This document shows positions 49,984-61,364 of a stretch of 64,000 nt of DNA, one piece after another; the first letter of the stretch is position 1, and each line of letters begins with the position of its first letter. A model generated the notes under the pieces. The model worked only from the letters and a program-made list of their open reading frames with translations. It was not told the origin of the DNA and ran no database searches. Source of the stretch: Ipomoea triloba (taxonomy: Eukaryota; Streptophyta; Magnoliopsida; Solanales; Convolvulaceae); assembly GCF_003576645.1 (NCBI RefSeq), contig NC_044919.1:34111211-34175210 (forward strand), read 5' to 3'. The position numbers were made by a program, and so were the translations under genes.

Positions 49984-52900
49984 ATGGAGGAGGAGGAAGC
50001 AGCTAATGGGAGCGGACCGTCGGCCGTGACGACGGAGACGAAGGTGGATGAGACAGACGACGGTCCAATTATTGGACCGGGCCCAGCACCCCGTGCGCGA
50101 CCCAAACGCCCTCTTCAATTCGAGCAGGCATATCTCGAATCCCTCCCCTCTGCAAACATGTAAGTATTTTATAGCTGTGGCATCGCCATTTAGGGTTTCT
50201 ACACTTGTCATTGCTAACATGTAGCTACGTGAGTTTAAATAACTATAAGATCATCACTTTGAGTAGCTTGCATATTGGAATTTGAGGTTTTAAGCTACAA
50301 TATAGAATTCTAGCCACAGATAAAAAAGCATTCTATGCTACATATGGTGGTAATAAAACGGAATGAAAGGCACCGGGGGATTATAAAATTTTGAATTTGA
50401 ATGTGTTTATACCTTATATGAACAGAGCATTGTTTTTATGTGATTTCGGTATCTTAGTTGACACCTTCTCAGCATGGTTATTTTGGATCTTCCTGGTTCT
50501 GACAAGCTGCATTTGTTGTATTCAGAGTATCTAAATAACTTAAAAGGTTTTTCTTTGTTTTGAGTATGGTACCAAAAACCCTAAACTATTGACACAACCT
50601 TGTTCATGATAAGTGAAGTCATTAACTGTGATTACAAGTTTTTCTGACTTTATTATATTTAACAACATTCTCATTCATTGTTTAGTTGCCACAGTAGTTG
50701 TGTCTTCTCATTTCCTTGTTTGTATATCTATTAACTCTAGTGTTTGAAGAGGTTTCATTCTCCTTGATTTTTTTTTGACTGTCCACAAAAATCCTCCCCC
50801 CCCCCCCCNNNNNNNNNCCCACCCCAAAAAAAAAAAAAAAAAAACAAAACAAAACAATATTTTGAGTTGGTGGAAAGACTGTTGTATCAATGTTTCATTA
50901 ATATATGCAAATTTTTTTTCCTCTTGTTACAAATTCCTTAGTGGAGCCTAAACCCTTTTTTCCATCTTGCATGGTTTCCTGATGCCTTCTGAAGGAGGGG
51001 TCACCTTTTGATTTTCATAATATCTTTTATGCTGTTGGGTAATTCTTGATGTCACAATAGAACTGACTTCATAATCACACTCAATCCTTTGCAGGTATGA
51101 GAAAAGCTACATGCATCGAGATGTGGTTACACATGTTGCTGTATCATCTGCAGATTTTTTTATCACTGGGAGTGCTGATGGTAAGATCAAATGCATGTTG
51201 TACATATCAATAGAGACCATCTTACCTCTTTATTGAACTATTATTTGAGCCAGTCATAAATAATATAGTTCTGTGTCTCAGTATGGCACATTATGTTATA
51301 TCCTTTCATCTTGTTACAAATTGACACATTATTTTCTTATTTGGTTGAGGCCTGAGGGGGCATTGATATTGTCTTTAGGTTTCATTTTTGTATTTTATTC
51401 TCTTTATTCTTCTCTTCAGGACACATAAAGTTTTGGAAGAAAAAACCTGCTGGTGTTGAGTTTGCAAAACATTTTAGATCCCATCTTGGTCCAATTGAAG
51501 GCCTTTCTGTAAGTTCCTTTATTTGTTTGCATTTTTATCCATTCCTGGTTGATATATTGTGTGTAATTGATTGGAATGACATTGTCAATGATCTTCCTCT
51601 TTTACATCTTATGTTCAATTTGTCACACCTCGCTTTTACCATTCTCTTTTAAGTTGTTCGGTGTGGCGAGGGGTTGAATTTGTTTATTTTATGCACTGAT
51701 TTATAGCCTCTACACCCTTGAATGCTTCCCCCAACAACCCCACCCCTTGACTGCCCTCCAGCTAGAAGAAAAAAAGAAAGGAACTAGAACAGAATAAGCC
51801 TTAAAAAAACTTAAGTGGTACAACATGTCTGTGTTGATGTGGCTGACCTGATGTTCAACCTAGTTTCTTTAGAAGTGTTTTGGCTTCAGTTGTCCATGTC
51901 CGTAAAAAAATGTTAGTCTACATATGATTGACGGATGCCCTTGCCCTGAATTACGTACTATGTGAAATCCTTCATCAGTATGAGTGTTAAGAGCACCTAT
52001 CACCTTGGCATGTTTCTTCTATATAGGTAAGCACTGATGGAATGCTCTGTTGTACAATTTCAAATGATCGATCTGTAAAGATATATGATGTAGTCAACTA
52101 TGACATGATGGCAATGATACGTCTTTCATTTGTACCTGGCTCTGTAGAATGGGTTTACAAACAAGGGGATGTCAAAGCAAAGTTGGCTATTAGTGATTGT
52201 AACTCCCCTTTTGTGCACATATATGATGCACGATCTGGTTCAAATGATCCTATCCAATCTAGAGAGGTACTTCATCGCACGTGGAACATCAAATTTCATG
52301 CTGTTAGTTCTTTTGTACTTCTATAATACTATGAAACATACTCTGATACTTCCATCTCTCATTTCTACTCAGGTACACTTGGCCCCAGTTAAAGTCATGA
52401 AATACAATCATATTTTTGATACTGTGATTTCTGCCGATGAGAAAGGAATCATTGAGTACTGGAGTCCTACTACACTTCAGTTTCCCGAAGAAGTGTATGT
52501 ATTGTCTTACTGATATCTATTATATGTCTACTTGAGAGGCTGTAGTAAATCTGTGAATCATAGTCAGCAGAACTACTATATCTAAGGGTCCTTAATTCTC
52601 TCTTTGAACGCGTGTGTGTACTTTCTTTCCTAGGAAAACTTAAAGATAGATCTAGAGTAATATATATTCGGAATAGTTCTTTCAATCTAATACTTGATTT
52701 AAACTATAAACATGCTTGGTTGGGGGAGACAAGGGATTCTGATACTTATCATTCCCCTTTTTGAAGTGTCTTACATCCTCCATATTGAAAGCGTTGCAAA
52801 TGCTGTCCATTCTATTTCTGTTTCCCTTTACCAACTTCTTAGCCAAATAAGGTTGCTGAGCTCCATTCTTCTCGTTTTCTACTTTTCCTGCAAAACATTG

Positions 52901-55900
52901 TTTAATAAAACAATAACTATGATCCACCAATTGATTGTGTATTCTGTTTATTGTACCTAAAAAAAATTCTCGAACTAGTAAAGTGTAAGTTCTTAATTAC
53001 CCATATCTGAGTCTGCATGATTCTTTACTTACCTTGCCCACTGTTGTCCTCACTAAAACTTTCTTCTTTACATTATGCACAGGGTGAACTTCAAATTGAA
53101 AAGCGATACCAATCTTTTTGAATTTGTGAAATGCAAGACTAATATATCTTCCATTGAGGTAATATATGAACCTGTATCTGGTAGAATTTTATTTATTTAT
53201 TTATCTATTTGTCTATGATTAATATTTTAACATGGTAGTTACATTGTATTATCATCAAATTTTTATATATTTGTATCTGAAATAGTTAATTCTTAATTGA
53301 TTTGGTTTAGAAACTTCATCACTTCTTTTAGTAGGAGAATGTGGTTTCTTTTGCTGAATAACAGGAAATTATCTTCTTCTTTTTTATTCACCGTGCTCTC
53401 TTCCTCTTTTTCTTATTGAAACATAGCATAGATATATATAGGCAAACAATGACTCATAGTCTACCCCTATGGACCTATGTAGATCAAGGTTTAAAAAGGC
53501 TTTTTTGAGGCCCGCCTTGAGGCTCGCCTCAGAGTGAGGCTTAGCAGGTACGCACTGAGGCTTACGCCTCTTTGGCTGAATTAGAGGCTTACGCCTCAGC
53601 CGTATGAAGCGTACGCTTCATATATGCCTCAAGGCTTTCTGAGGCGTTTTCTTGAGGCGAGTCACACTTTGACTTGCGAAGTGGGACGAGACTCAACTCT
53701 TGCGACGCGACCTAAAGCAGCTGTGACGTCAAGGCTACGGCGACCTACAGTTTCCGGCGACCTCCAGCGCCCTCTGTGTGTGTATATATATAAATAATAT
53801 GGGTGTACTGCATATAGAGTGTGGGTGTGTGACACCTAGCCTTTTCTAAAAAAATGTTTTTTAATGTTATGCTGGCAGTGTGATTAGTGGCTTTCATTTG
53901 TAGGTTAATCAAGCTACTGACTATAACCATTCTCCTATTATATATATATATATTTGAGGCTTACGCCTCGCCTCAAAATACAAAACGCCTCAAGGCATGC
54001 CTTAGCCTTTTAAAACATTGATGTAGATGACTCTTAAACTCATAGAACACTGAATGGGACTTACAAAACACGAAGGATGGAAGTTGAAACATATTCCAAG
54101 AATCCAAGTTATTTCAACAACTTTCATACCACATTTAACCATCGTGTCTTTTATGATTTTCAGGTTAGCCCAGATGGTAAGCAATTTTCCATCACTTCAC
54201 CTGATCGCAGAATCCGTGTATTTTGGTTTAGAACGGGTAAATTAAGGCGTGTTTATGATGAATCTCTTGAGGTAAACTTATCCGCTTAAATACTTAATAA
54301 CTTTTCTGTAAAATGGTGTCAAACTATCAATTGTTATAAAACTAAAATTTTTGCCTCTTCTAGGTAGCACAAGATCTCCAAAGAAGTGATGTACCTTTGT
54401 ACCGACTGGAAGCTATTGATTTTGGACGAAGAATGGCTGTAGAGAGAGAATTTGAGAAAACTGAAAATGCACCACAACCTAATGCTGTTTTTGATGAAAG
54501 TTCGAACTTTATTATATATGCAACACTCCTTGGGATTAAAGTAAGACGCAAATGTGTTTTTACTGGTGAATAAAGTATGCAATATTTACTAATGAAATTT
54601 TTTCTGGATGCTATTGTATTAATACTTGCATTAAATTACTTTAAAAAGTGATATACTTCTAATGATTGTTATTTAAATCTCACCATTATCTTCAAATTGT
54701 ATGGCAGATAGTAAATCTGCATACCAACAAGGTTGCTCGAATTCTTGGCAAGGTGGAGAGCAATGATAGATTTTTAAGAATTGCCTTGTATCAAGGTGAT
54801 CGAAGTAGCAAAAAATTGCGAAAACTTCCTGCTGCAGCAGCAAATGCCAATGAAAGCAAGGAGCCTCTGATGGATCCCACTCTCCTCTGCTGTGCTTTCA
54901 AGAAACACAGAATCTATTTGTTCAGGTAATGTAATCTTTATGAGGCAGCTAAGTAAGAAGAATAATGATGTATTCTTTATTTTTGCTATTTGTATCAGCA
55001 AATATTTTGATCCTAAATATATTGTGATGTTCACAGTCGGAGAGAACCTGAAGAACCTGATGATACAAGTAAAGGACGAGATGTGTTTAATGAAAAGCCT
55101 CCTGCTGAGGAACTTCTGGCTGTATCAGACATTGGAAAGGCTGTCACAACATCCCTTCCTGATAATGTGGTATGTAAATTTTCTTTTTTCCAATTTTCCA
55201 TTTCTATTTTTTGTGTGGGGGTGTGGGTAAGAGATGTATAGATATTGAGCTAAAAGTTAACTGAGTAAGCTGTAGTCTGTGTCTTACTCTGGTACTTTTC
55301 TTTCCGTTTTCTCTTGATCAATTATTTGATTAGTGAATGACTAGTTAATTATGAACTAGCACATATTCAACCAAAATGGGAAACAAAGTGCTTTCTCCAG
55401 TGGGTGGAAGTTGGTGCCGGGATAGTTAAACATATCTGATTCCTCTGAACAGCTTTTTGTTAGAGTCATTCTTTTTACCATCTTTTGCACTCATTTATTG
55501 GTTCAAATATGTCATCATTTAGATAGTCATCTAACATGAGTTTTATATTATTTTATAACAGCCTTGAAAGGGTGTGCCTATTTATTTTTTCAGTTCTTCA
55601 TTATGCCTTTTGGTTCCCTGCTTGCCTTTTTTTGCCTGATCTGGTAGAAGTATTACTTTATAAGTGATAACTGATCCCCTGTTTTCCCTTTTCTGCTTTA
55701 TTTCTTTTGTTGTGTCTTAGATCCTGCACACCACAATGGGTGACATTCATATGAAGCTATACCCTGAAGAGTGCCCCAAAACAGTGGAGAACTTTACAAC
55801 ACATTGCAGGAATGGATATTATGACAATTTGATATTTCACCGGGTCATCAGAAACTTTATGGTACAAACAGGAGATCCACTAGGAGATGGCACTGGTGGA

Positions 55901-58289
55901 CAATCAATTTGGGGAAGGGAGTTTGAAGATGAGTTTCACAAAAGGTTGGTCGTAGTAGAGCATACACACTTTACTTTTGTGGAAAATGTTGTCATAAATA
56001 TACTGCCAGCAAAGCCTACATTTCATCACAAATCATTTAGTCCTTTAAAGACATCATTTGATCATTGTGATTTTTTCCCCAAATGGCTATGGGCATTTTT
56101 ATGATTAATATTGTTAACTTAGTTGTAAGCATTAATTACATTATGCACCCTCTTAATGTTTTACATACTCTGCACTATTCAACTGAAATTTCATGTAACC
56201 TCAAGAAGAATAAGTAGGAAGGCAGGATAATGGTTCTTATTCTCCTATACTTTTGCTGGTTAATACATTTCTTTCTAAATGCTTTATTGATAGAAATTAC
56301 TCTAAACGAGCAATTCTTCTGGTCCCTGCAGCTTGCGACATGACAGGCCCTTCACAGTCTCAATGGCTAATGCTGGGCCAAACACCAATGGCTCTCAATT
56401 TTTCATTACCACAGTTGCCACTCCATGGTTGGACAATAAGCACACAGTTTTTGGCAGAGTTCTGAAAGGGATGGACGTTGTTCAGGTAACAGTTTAATAC
56501 TGGCTAATAATGCTTCTGTTCTCAATTCATTTTGTTAGAGATATAAGGGTTAGTTGAGATATTTACTCTTAGCCCTAGGTTTTAGTGTTAGTAACATGTG
56601 GCTAGGGTTAGTTCTACACTAGTATATATAGCTCTATTCTCCTGTACATTTACACATTGAACAGATATACGAATATACTTTGTTTTGCTATTCTATTATT
56701 TAACATGGTATCAGAGCACCGGCGATGGTGAGGGGCTGGGTTGTGCTCGGAAGAAGGCGGCGACCCTTCGCCGAGGTGTCGCGACGCCACCGGAGCAGCC
56801 ACGCGCCACCGCCACATCCTGCTCGCCGACTCACGCGCCGGCGCGTGAGTGTGTTTCCGGCGACCATTTGCGACGGCGAGTCCACCGGCGATCTCGCCGT
56901 GAAGAAGGGGTTCTACCTGGGTGGAGAGTGAGAGGTTTTGTTCAAGAGTTCTCCGGTGATCTCCCAGGTCTGTCGCTATCTGCGTACTTCTGTTACTGGA
57001 TCTGCGTAGGAGGTGTTTGGTTTTCCAGATCTCCTTAGGAGGTGCTTTGGTTTTCCAGCGCAGCAGAATGGTTCTGGCAGCGGCAGTAGTGGTAGCTGGC
57101 GAAGGTTTCCAGCGGTGTGGAGTTGGTCGTGGCCGGCGGTTTATGGTGAAGGCAATGGAAGGGATGGTGCAGGCGGTCTGATGGTGTCTGATGGAGCTAA
57201 TAAATAATGAGACAGTAGGTTGCAGTAGGTTGTTTGTTTTGAGTGGTTTGGTTTATCGGGTCAATAAGTCTTGAAAGTTTATGTTTGGTTTATCGTATTT
57301 TTCCTGGATTATTTGAGTTAATTGAATATGATGTTAGTATCATATTTGGAGTGGTGCCAAGGTGTGAGAGTTGGGGGCAGTCCAGGGGTGTTGCAGTGAT
57401 GGGCAGCACAGGTGCCAGGGGTGGTGTGGACCTGGCATATGTCGCGGCTATTGTGGAAGGCCGACGACTGAAGAATGGTTCAGGAGGAACCAGTTTATGT
57501 GCACGCAACAAGAAAACGGGGAAACACTGGTGGTAGGCAGCGGTTATAAGGGTTTGTGGAGTGAAAGGCTGGTGCGCTGCGGTGTTGAGCAGCGGTGATA
57601 AGGGTGTGGGGTGTGAGAGGCAGGTGCGCTGCGGTTGTGGTGTTTGGCCTGGTTTGTAGCTTTGTGGAAGCTTTGTTGGTGCGGACAAGGTGTATTGTGG
57701 ACTGACTTGGCACAGCATGGTTCGAAGGTTCAAGACTTATAGTTCTAGGTTTGGAGTCTTATGGTTCATGTGACACATATGTAACAAGTTGGGCATGTTG
57801 AAATCTATGCTCCAACTTGAGGGGGGTTGTTAGAGATATAAGGGTTAGTTGAGATATTTACTCTTAGCCCTAGGTTTTAGTGTTAGTAACATGTGGCTAG
57901 GGTTAGTTCTACACTAGTATATATAGCTCTACTCTCCTGTACATTTACACATAGAACATATATACAAATACGTAGTTTGCTATTCTATTGTTTAACACAT
58001 TTCATCTCTGCATCATATTGTTATGGATGGGTAGACTGGGTAGTCTATAAATGTTTACGCAATTATCTGGCTTTTGTTAAATAAAATGGGTAGTTATGTT
58101 CCAAGTACCAACCAAAAAAGCCAATTGACCTTCTATCTTTATCATTAAAATCTTTCATCAAGTGGAGACTTCACCTTAAGACATCTTTATTGTGATGTAT
58201 TGCAGGCCATAGAGAAAGTGAAGGTGGACAAAAATGACAAGCCATATCAAGATGTTAAGATATTAAATGTGACTGTTCCAAAGTCTTAA
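49984..58289 (+). CDS. CYP71: WD40-repeat cyclophilin, CYP71 type
   Basis: Thirteen exons: 49984-50159, 51095-51180, 51420-51508, 52027-52266, 52373-52494, 53083-53158, 54164-54271, 54364-54540, 54708-54925, 55037-55169, 55721-55944, 56332-56485 and 58206-58289 (628 aa; Arabidopsis CYP71, At3g44600, is 631 from memory). An acidic N-terminus is followed by [26 protein letters not shown] and four WD-like repeats (e.g. [47 protein letters not shown]). The C-terminal domain starts at [20 protein letters not shown] and has the peptidyl-prolyl isomerase residues in [15 protein letters not shown] and the [15 protein letters not shown] segment. The plant protein is nuclear, binds histone H3 and is needed for H3K27me3-linked silencing and meristem development (family knowledge). 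Intron 1 holds a 9-N gap, intron 6 a hAT-like MITE and intron 12 an LTR element, yet the coding sequence is intact. Confidence 0.95.
50809..50817. other. Assembly gap of nine N in CYP71 intron 1
   Basis: The Ns sit between a poly-C run and CCCACCCC followed by a poly-A run, so this is an unresolved homopolymer stretch in a non-coding position. Confidence 0.95.
53485..54020. mobile_element. hAT-like MITE in CYP71 intron 6
   Basis: Ends CAAGGTTTAAAAAGGC and GCCTTTTAAAACATTG form 16-bp inverted repeats. The 8-bp duplication ATGTAGAT is present on both sides (53477-53484 and 54021-54028). The 536-bp interior is rich in GAGGCTTACGCCTC palindromes and ends in GCCTCGCCTCAA blocks; no transposase. 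Confidence 0.85.
56533..56705 (+). repeat. 5' LTR
   Basis: Starts TGTTAGAGATATAAGGG, contains TAGTATATATAGCTC (probable promoter) and ends TTATTTAACA. About 95% identical to the 3' LTR by eye. Confidence 0.9.
57828..57997 (+). repeat. 3' LTR
   Basis: Same sequence as the 5' LTR with roughly eight substitutions and a small indel near the end (ATACTTTGTTTTGC against ACGTAGTTTGC). Confidence 0.9.
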
Positions 58290-60045
58290 CAGTAGTTCTA
58301 AACTGCAGCCATTTCATGACTACTGTCAGATGGGTTCTTGTTGCAGCAACTTGTTTCTCCATATGCGAATTGTTGTCCTTGGTGAAGTGGCTTCAGAGCA
58401 TATATACTAGTACTGAATAATTCAATGTCATGGTATGCTTCTTTTGTTGTTGAAATTTACTTCCCTTTTCAAGTTCAATCTTTCCTATCATCTCACCACC
58501 TTTGCCTATTACAAGTAGCCTTACGGTCATTTACATTTTACTTCATAAAGACATACACTGTTTCTCCATTTTCCGCTTTTTTCGTCATCATCGTCTATTT
58601 TTGGTCTCTCTTTAGGATTTTTGATGATTTGTGGGATCCAATCCCAACTACTCTAGGGTTTGTAGGGATTATAAAAGGTTAACTCTTTGGTTTTTTATAT
58701 AGCATATATCTGCTGAGTCTAACAATGATATTTGTATAGCTTATGTTTAGAAACAACAAAATCATACTAGTGATTACGACTTTTGGCAAATTTAAATTGG
58801 CTGCAATCTTGTAGTTAACCTCAAATGTTGCCAAATCCAACATAGAAAGGAGGCTATGTATGCACATCGGAATCGATCTGCCCCTATTCGAATTGAACTT
58901 AATCTCCTCCCCCGTTACCTTCAAATCTTCTTCTTTTTGTTTCTGAGCTTTAGGTTTTGATGAGATATATTTAATTCTTCTTTTTGTTTTCTGTTCCAGT
59001 AGTTTGTGATGAAGCTCATTCAAAAACTCGCCTTTGAGATGATGCATATGTTGTGATAGAAATCTGAGCCGAGAACTCATTAACAGTTTTGAGGAATTTG
59101 GATTCCTGGAGATTACTCTTTTGACTTGTCTAATATGAACATTTCAAGCCTCATTGCCATTATGAGATGTACAATGTAACAGGAGTAATTTATGGAGCTG
59201 ATTATCTCTCCAACCCTTTTGTTTCTAATTGACTACCAGAATTGATTCTATGTTACTGGTAATTTGGCATGTGGCTATGTATTTGGTGTCTAAATAACAG
59301 AATTTGATAAAAAATATATTTGCCATTTCTTTGTTATCTACGACACCAACTTCTCTTGAAAGGAGCAAAACAAACCAACATGTTGCATATATTACTTTTG
59401 TGAAAAAATTGCACTTTCTATCAAGATACGATTATACTTTTTGTCTCTAAATAATATGGTAATTGTAAGATTTATCTTTTTACTCTTCAATCGTTAGAAT
59501 TCATCTTTACTGAATTAATCTCTACTTGTTAGTTGTGGTACGTTAGATAAACAAGTAAGAACAAATTTTATAATTATCATATGGAATGTAATTTTTTTTT
59601 TAATTTAGTAGTGAATATTATTGCACTTTAATAAAATAAACCTATTATCTATATTACATTCCATAAAATAAACATATTATCATATTATTTTGCCCTTTAT
59701 ACTTCATATATATAAATTGTTAACATACTGTTTTTTGAAAAGATGTTAAAATACACTCGTAATTCATATAAGATAATATTACATTTCTATAAGGTCAACT
59801 AAAATCACAAAGTAATCAACATGACATGAAAACCAGATAGTAGAGCTTGGCAAAAATGCATTGATACAATATCTAAAATAGCAATTAGAAAAATTTCAAA
59901 GTTAAAAAATACTGAATACCACCACGTATGTAAGCATCTTCAATTTGTTTTCTAAATTGAACTCATAAGAAAACAGAATCCATATGGCAATCCTACAAGA
60001 AAACTCAAGGACAGACTCTTAAAATAAGCAAAACATTGCACCAAA
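58290..60045. other. Intergenic between CYP71 and ribosomal P2 (convergent)
   Basis: Contains the two convergent 3' UTRs and AT-rich DNA. No other coding sequence or RNA gene is seen; the minus-strand frame at 58679-59080 lacks recognisable features. Confidence 0.5.
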
Positions 60046-61089
60046 CTAATCAAAAAGACTGAAACCCATATCATCATCAGACTCCTCTTTCTCTTCAACT
60101 TTCTTCTCCTCTTTCTTCTCCTCAGCAGCTGGAGCAGCAGCACCACCACCGGAAGCAGGTGCAGCAACCGCCACAGCGCCGCCACCAGAAGGTACTGAAG
60201 CCAGCTTTTCCCTTCCAGCTGCAATCAGCTCGGTGATGTCTTTTCCCTCCACTTGGGACAAGAGTAGGTCGATTCTATCGGCATCACAGTCAGCACCAAC
60301 TGCAGACATTCAAGCGAAGATTTCAACAACGCGCAGATACCAAATAGGTAATGTGCAACACTAACCAGACATAAACTACATATAGCCTTTTTTTCAGTTG
60401 CATTAACTCAGTTATAAGTTGACATTCAAGTGAAGATTTGATCAATATCCCACAGATACCAAATGAGTATAATGTGCAACACTAACCAGACAAACTACAT
60501 ATAGCCTTTTTTTCAGTTGCATCAACTCAGTTATAAGTTGTCATGTCCTCTAACATATGGACTATTAGTAATACACTGAAATGTTTTCCCTAAAACTTCT
60601 ACAATACATACCACATAAACACTTGAAACATAACTGAATAATACAGACAAACAAGTTCAACACACTTCAAACAACTACTAAAATTGCATCTTTAGATATG
60701 TACATTCCTATTGAAATCACAAGAGGACAAATAGGGTTAATATTTGATCCCATCTACTTACAGTACTACAACAATCATCTCATGAATTCAAATATTCCAC
60801 TTTGGCTAAACTTAGAGAGGAATTGTAAATCAGTTTATCATCTACTAGTACCTACAAGTAAAAAATACAGGCAAAGCTACATTCTATAAGAAACTACCGA
60901 GTTCAAAATACAAGAAAGAACGAAGATTTCCACATCTAATAAACTAAGCACACAAACCTTATAGCAAATCAATGAATACTAAAATGCAGAGACGAGTGTA
61001 CCTGATGAGAGGATGTGCTTGAGGTCATCAGCGGAGGGGCAGGCGTTGCCACCCAAGACGGCCAACAAGTAAGCGGCGATCACCTTCAT
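60046..61089 (-). CDS. RPP2: 60S acidic ribosomal protein P2
   Basis: Two coding exons, 61089-61002 and 60299-60046 (113 aa), joined [18 protein letters not shown] in phase 1. The start [19 protein letters not shown], the [18 protein letters not shown] hinge, the Ala/Gly-rich linker, the Glu/Lys-rich stretch and the terminal [11 protein letters not shown] are all diagnostic of P2. P2 pairs with P1 on P0 to form the stalk that recruits elongation factors to the large subunit. A 5' UTR intron is likely (CAGAG|GTGCC near 61243, acceptor AATCAG near 61117). Two CTAGGGTTT motifs (telo-box on the gene strand) and a TATATA tract lie just upstream, the usual ribosomal-protein gene promoter. A frame reading MSAVGADCD from the intron is an artefact. 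Confidence 0.95.
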
Positions 61090-61299
61090 TTTTCCTTTCG
61101 CTGTTCCTGATTTCACAGAAATAAAACTGAGAAAATTTCAGATTCTCGCAATAAACCAGCTATGTTATTCCTACGGATACAGATCCAACAAGATACATAT
61201 AAAAAAAATCATGTATATAGCAGAGAAAGGGTGAAAAAGGCACCTCTGGAGGATGAGAGAAGCAGAGTAGCTCTGGGAATGGGAGGCCGCTCTTCACTG

Positions 61300-61362
61300 C
61301 TAGGGTTTCTCTGAAGGAATGGGAAGGTAATATATATACATATATATATATACCTAGGGTTT
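61300..61362 (-). promoter_or_regulatory. P2 promoter: two telo-boxes and TATA tract
   Basis: CTAGGGTTT occurs at 61300-61308 and 61354-61362 (AAACCCTAG on the gene strand), with an alternating TATATA tract between them. Telo-boxes commonly mark plant ribosomal-protein promoters and leaders. Confidence 0.6.
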
Positions 61363-61364
61363 AG

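Larger units (their letters stand above)
56533..57997 (+). mobile_element. Small non-autonomous LTR retrotransposon in CYP71 intron 12
   Basis: Two LTRs (173 and 170 bp) starting TGTTAGAG and ending TTTAACA flank a 1122-bp interior. TGGTATCAGAGC, complementary to the initiator Met tRNA 3' end, follows the 5' LTR directly (56706-56717). A purine-rich GAGGGGGG tract precedes the 3' LTR. A 5-bp target duplication CATTT is perfect (56528-56532 and 57998-58002). No gag, protease, integrase or RT motif is seen; the interior's 5' part is GC-rich. The element lies in sense orientation with the gene. Size and structure fit a TRIM-like or Copia-derived deletion element. Confidence 0.92.

Noticed and set aside
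50708..50890. Minus-strand frame with undefined residues
   Set aside because: It runs through the N gap and homopolymer tracts in a CYP71 intron.
56685..57733. Several overlapping frames inside the LTR element
   Set aside because: They are short, on both strands, GC-driven and without gag or pol motifs.
60300..60309. Ribosomal P2 starting MSAVGADCD without the upstream exon
   Set aside because: Those codons are the 3' end of the intron; the true first exon [14 protein letters not shown] is at 61089-61002.
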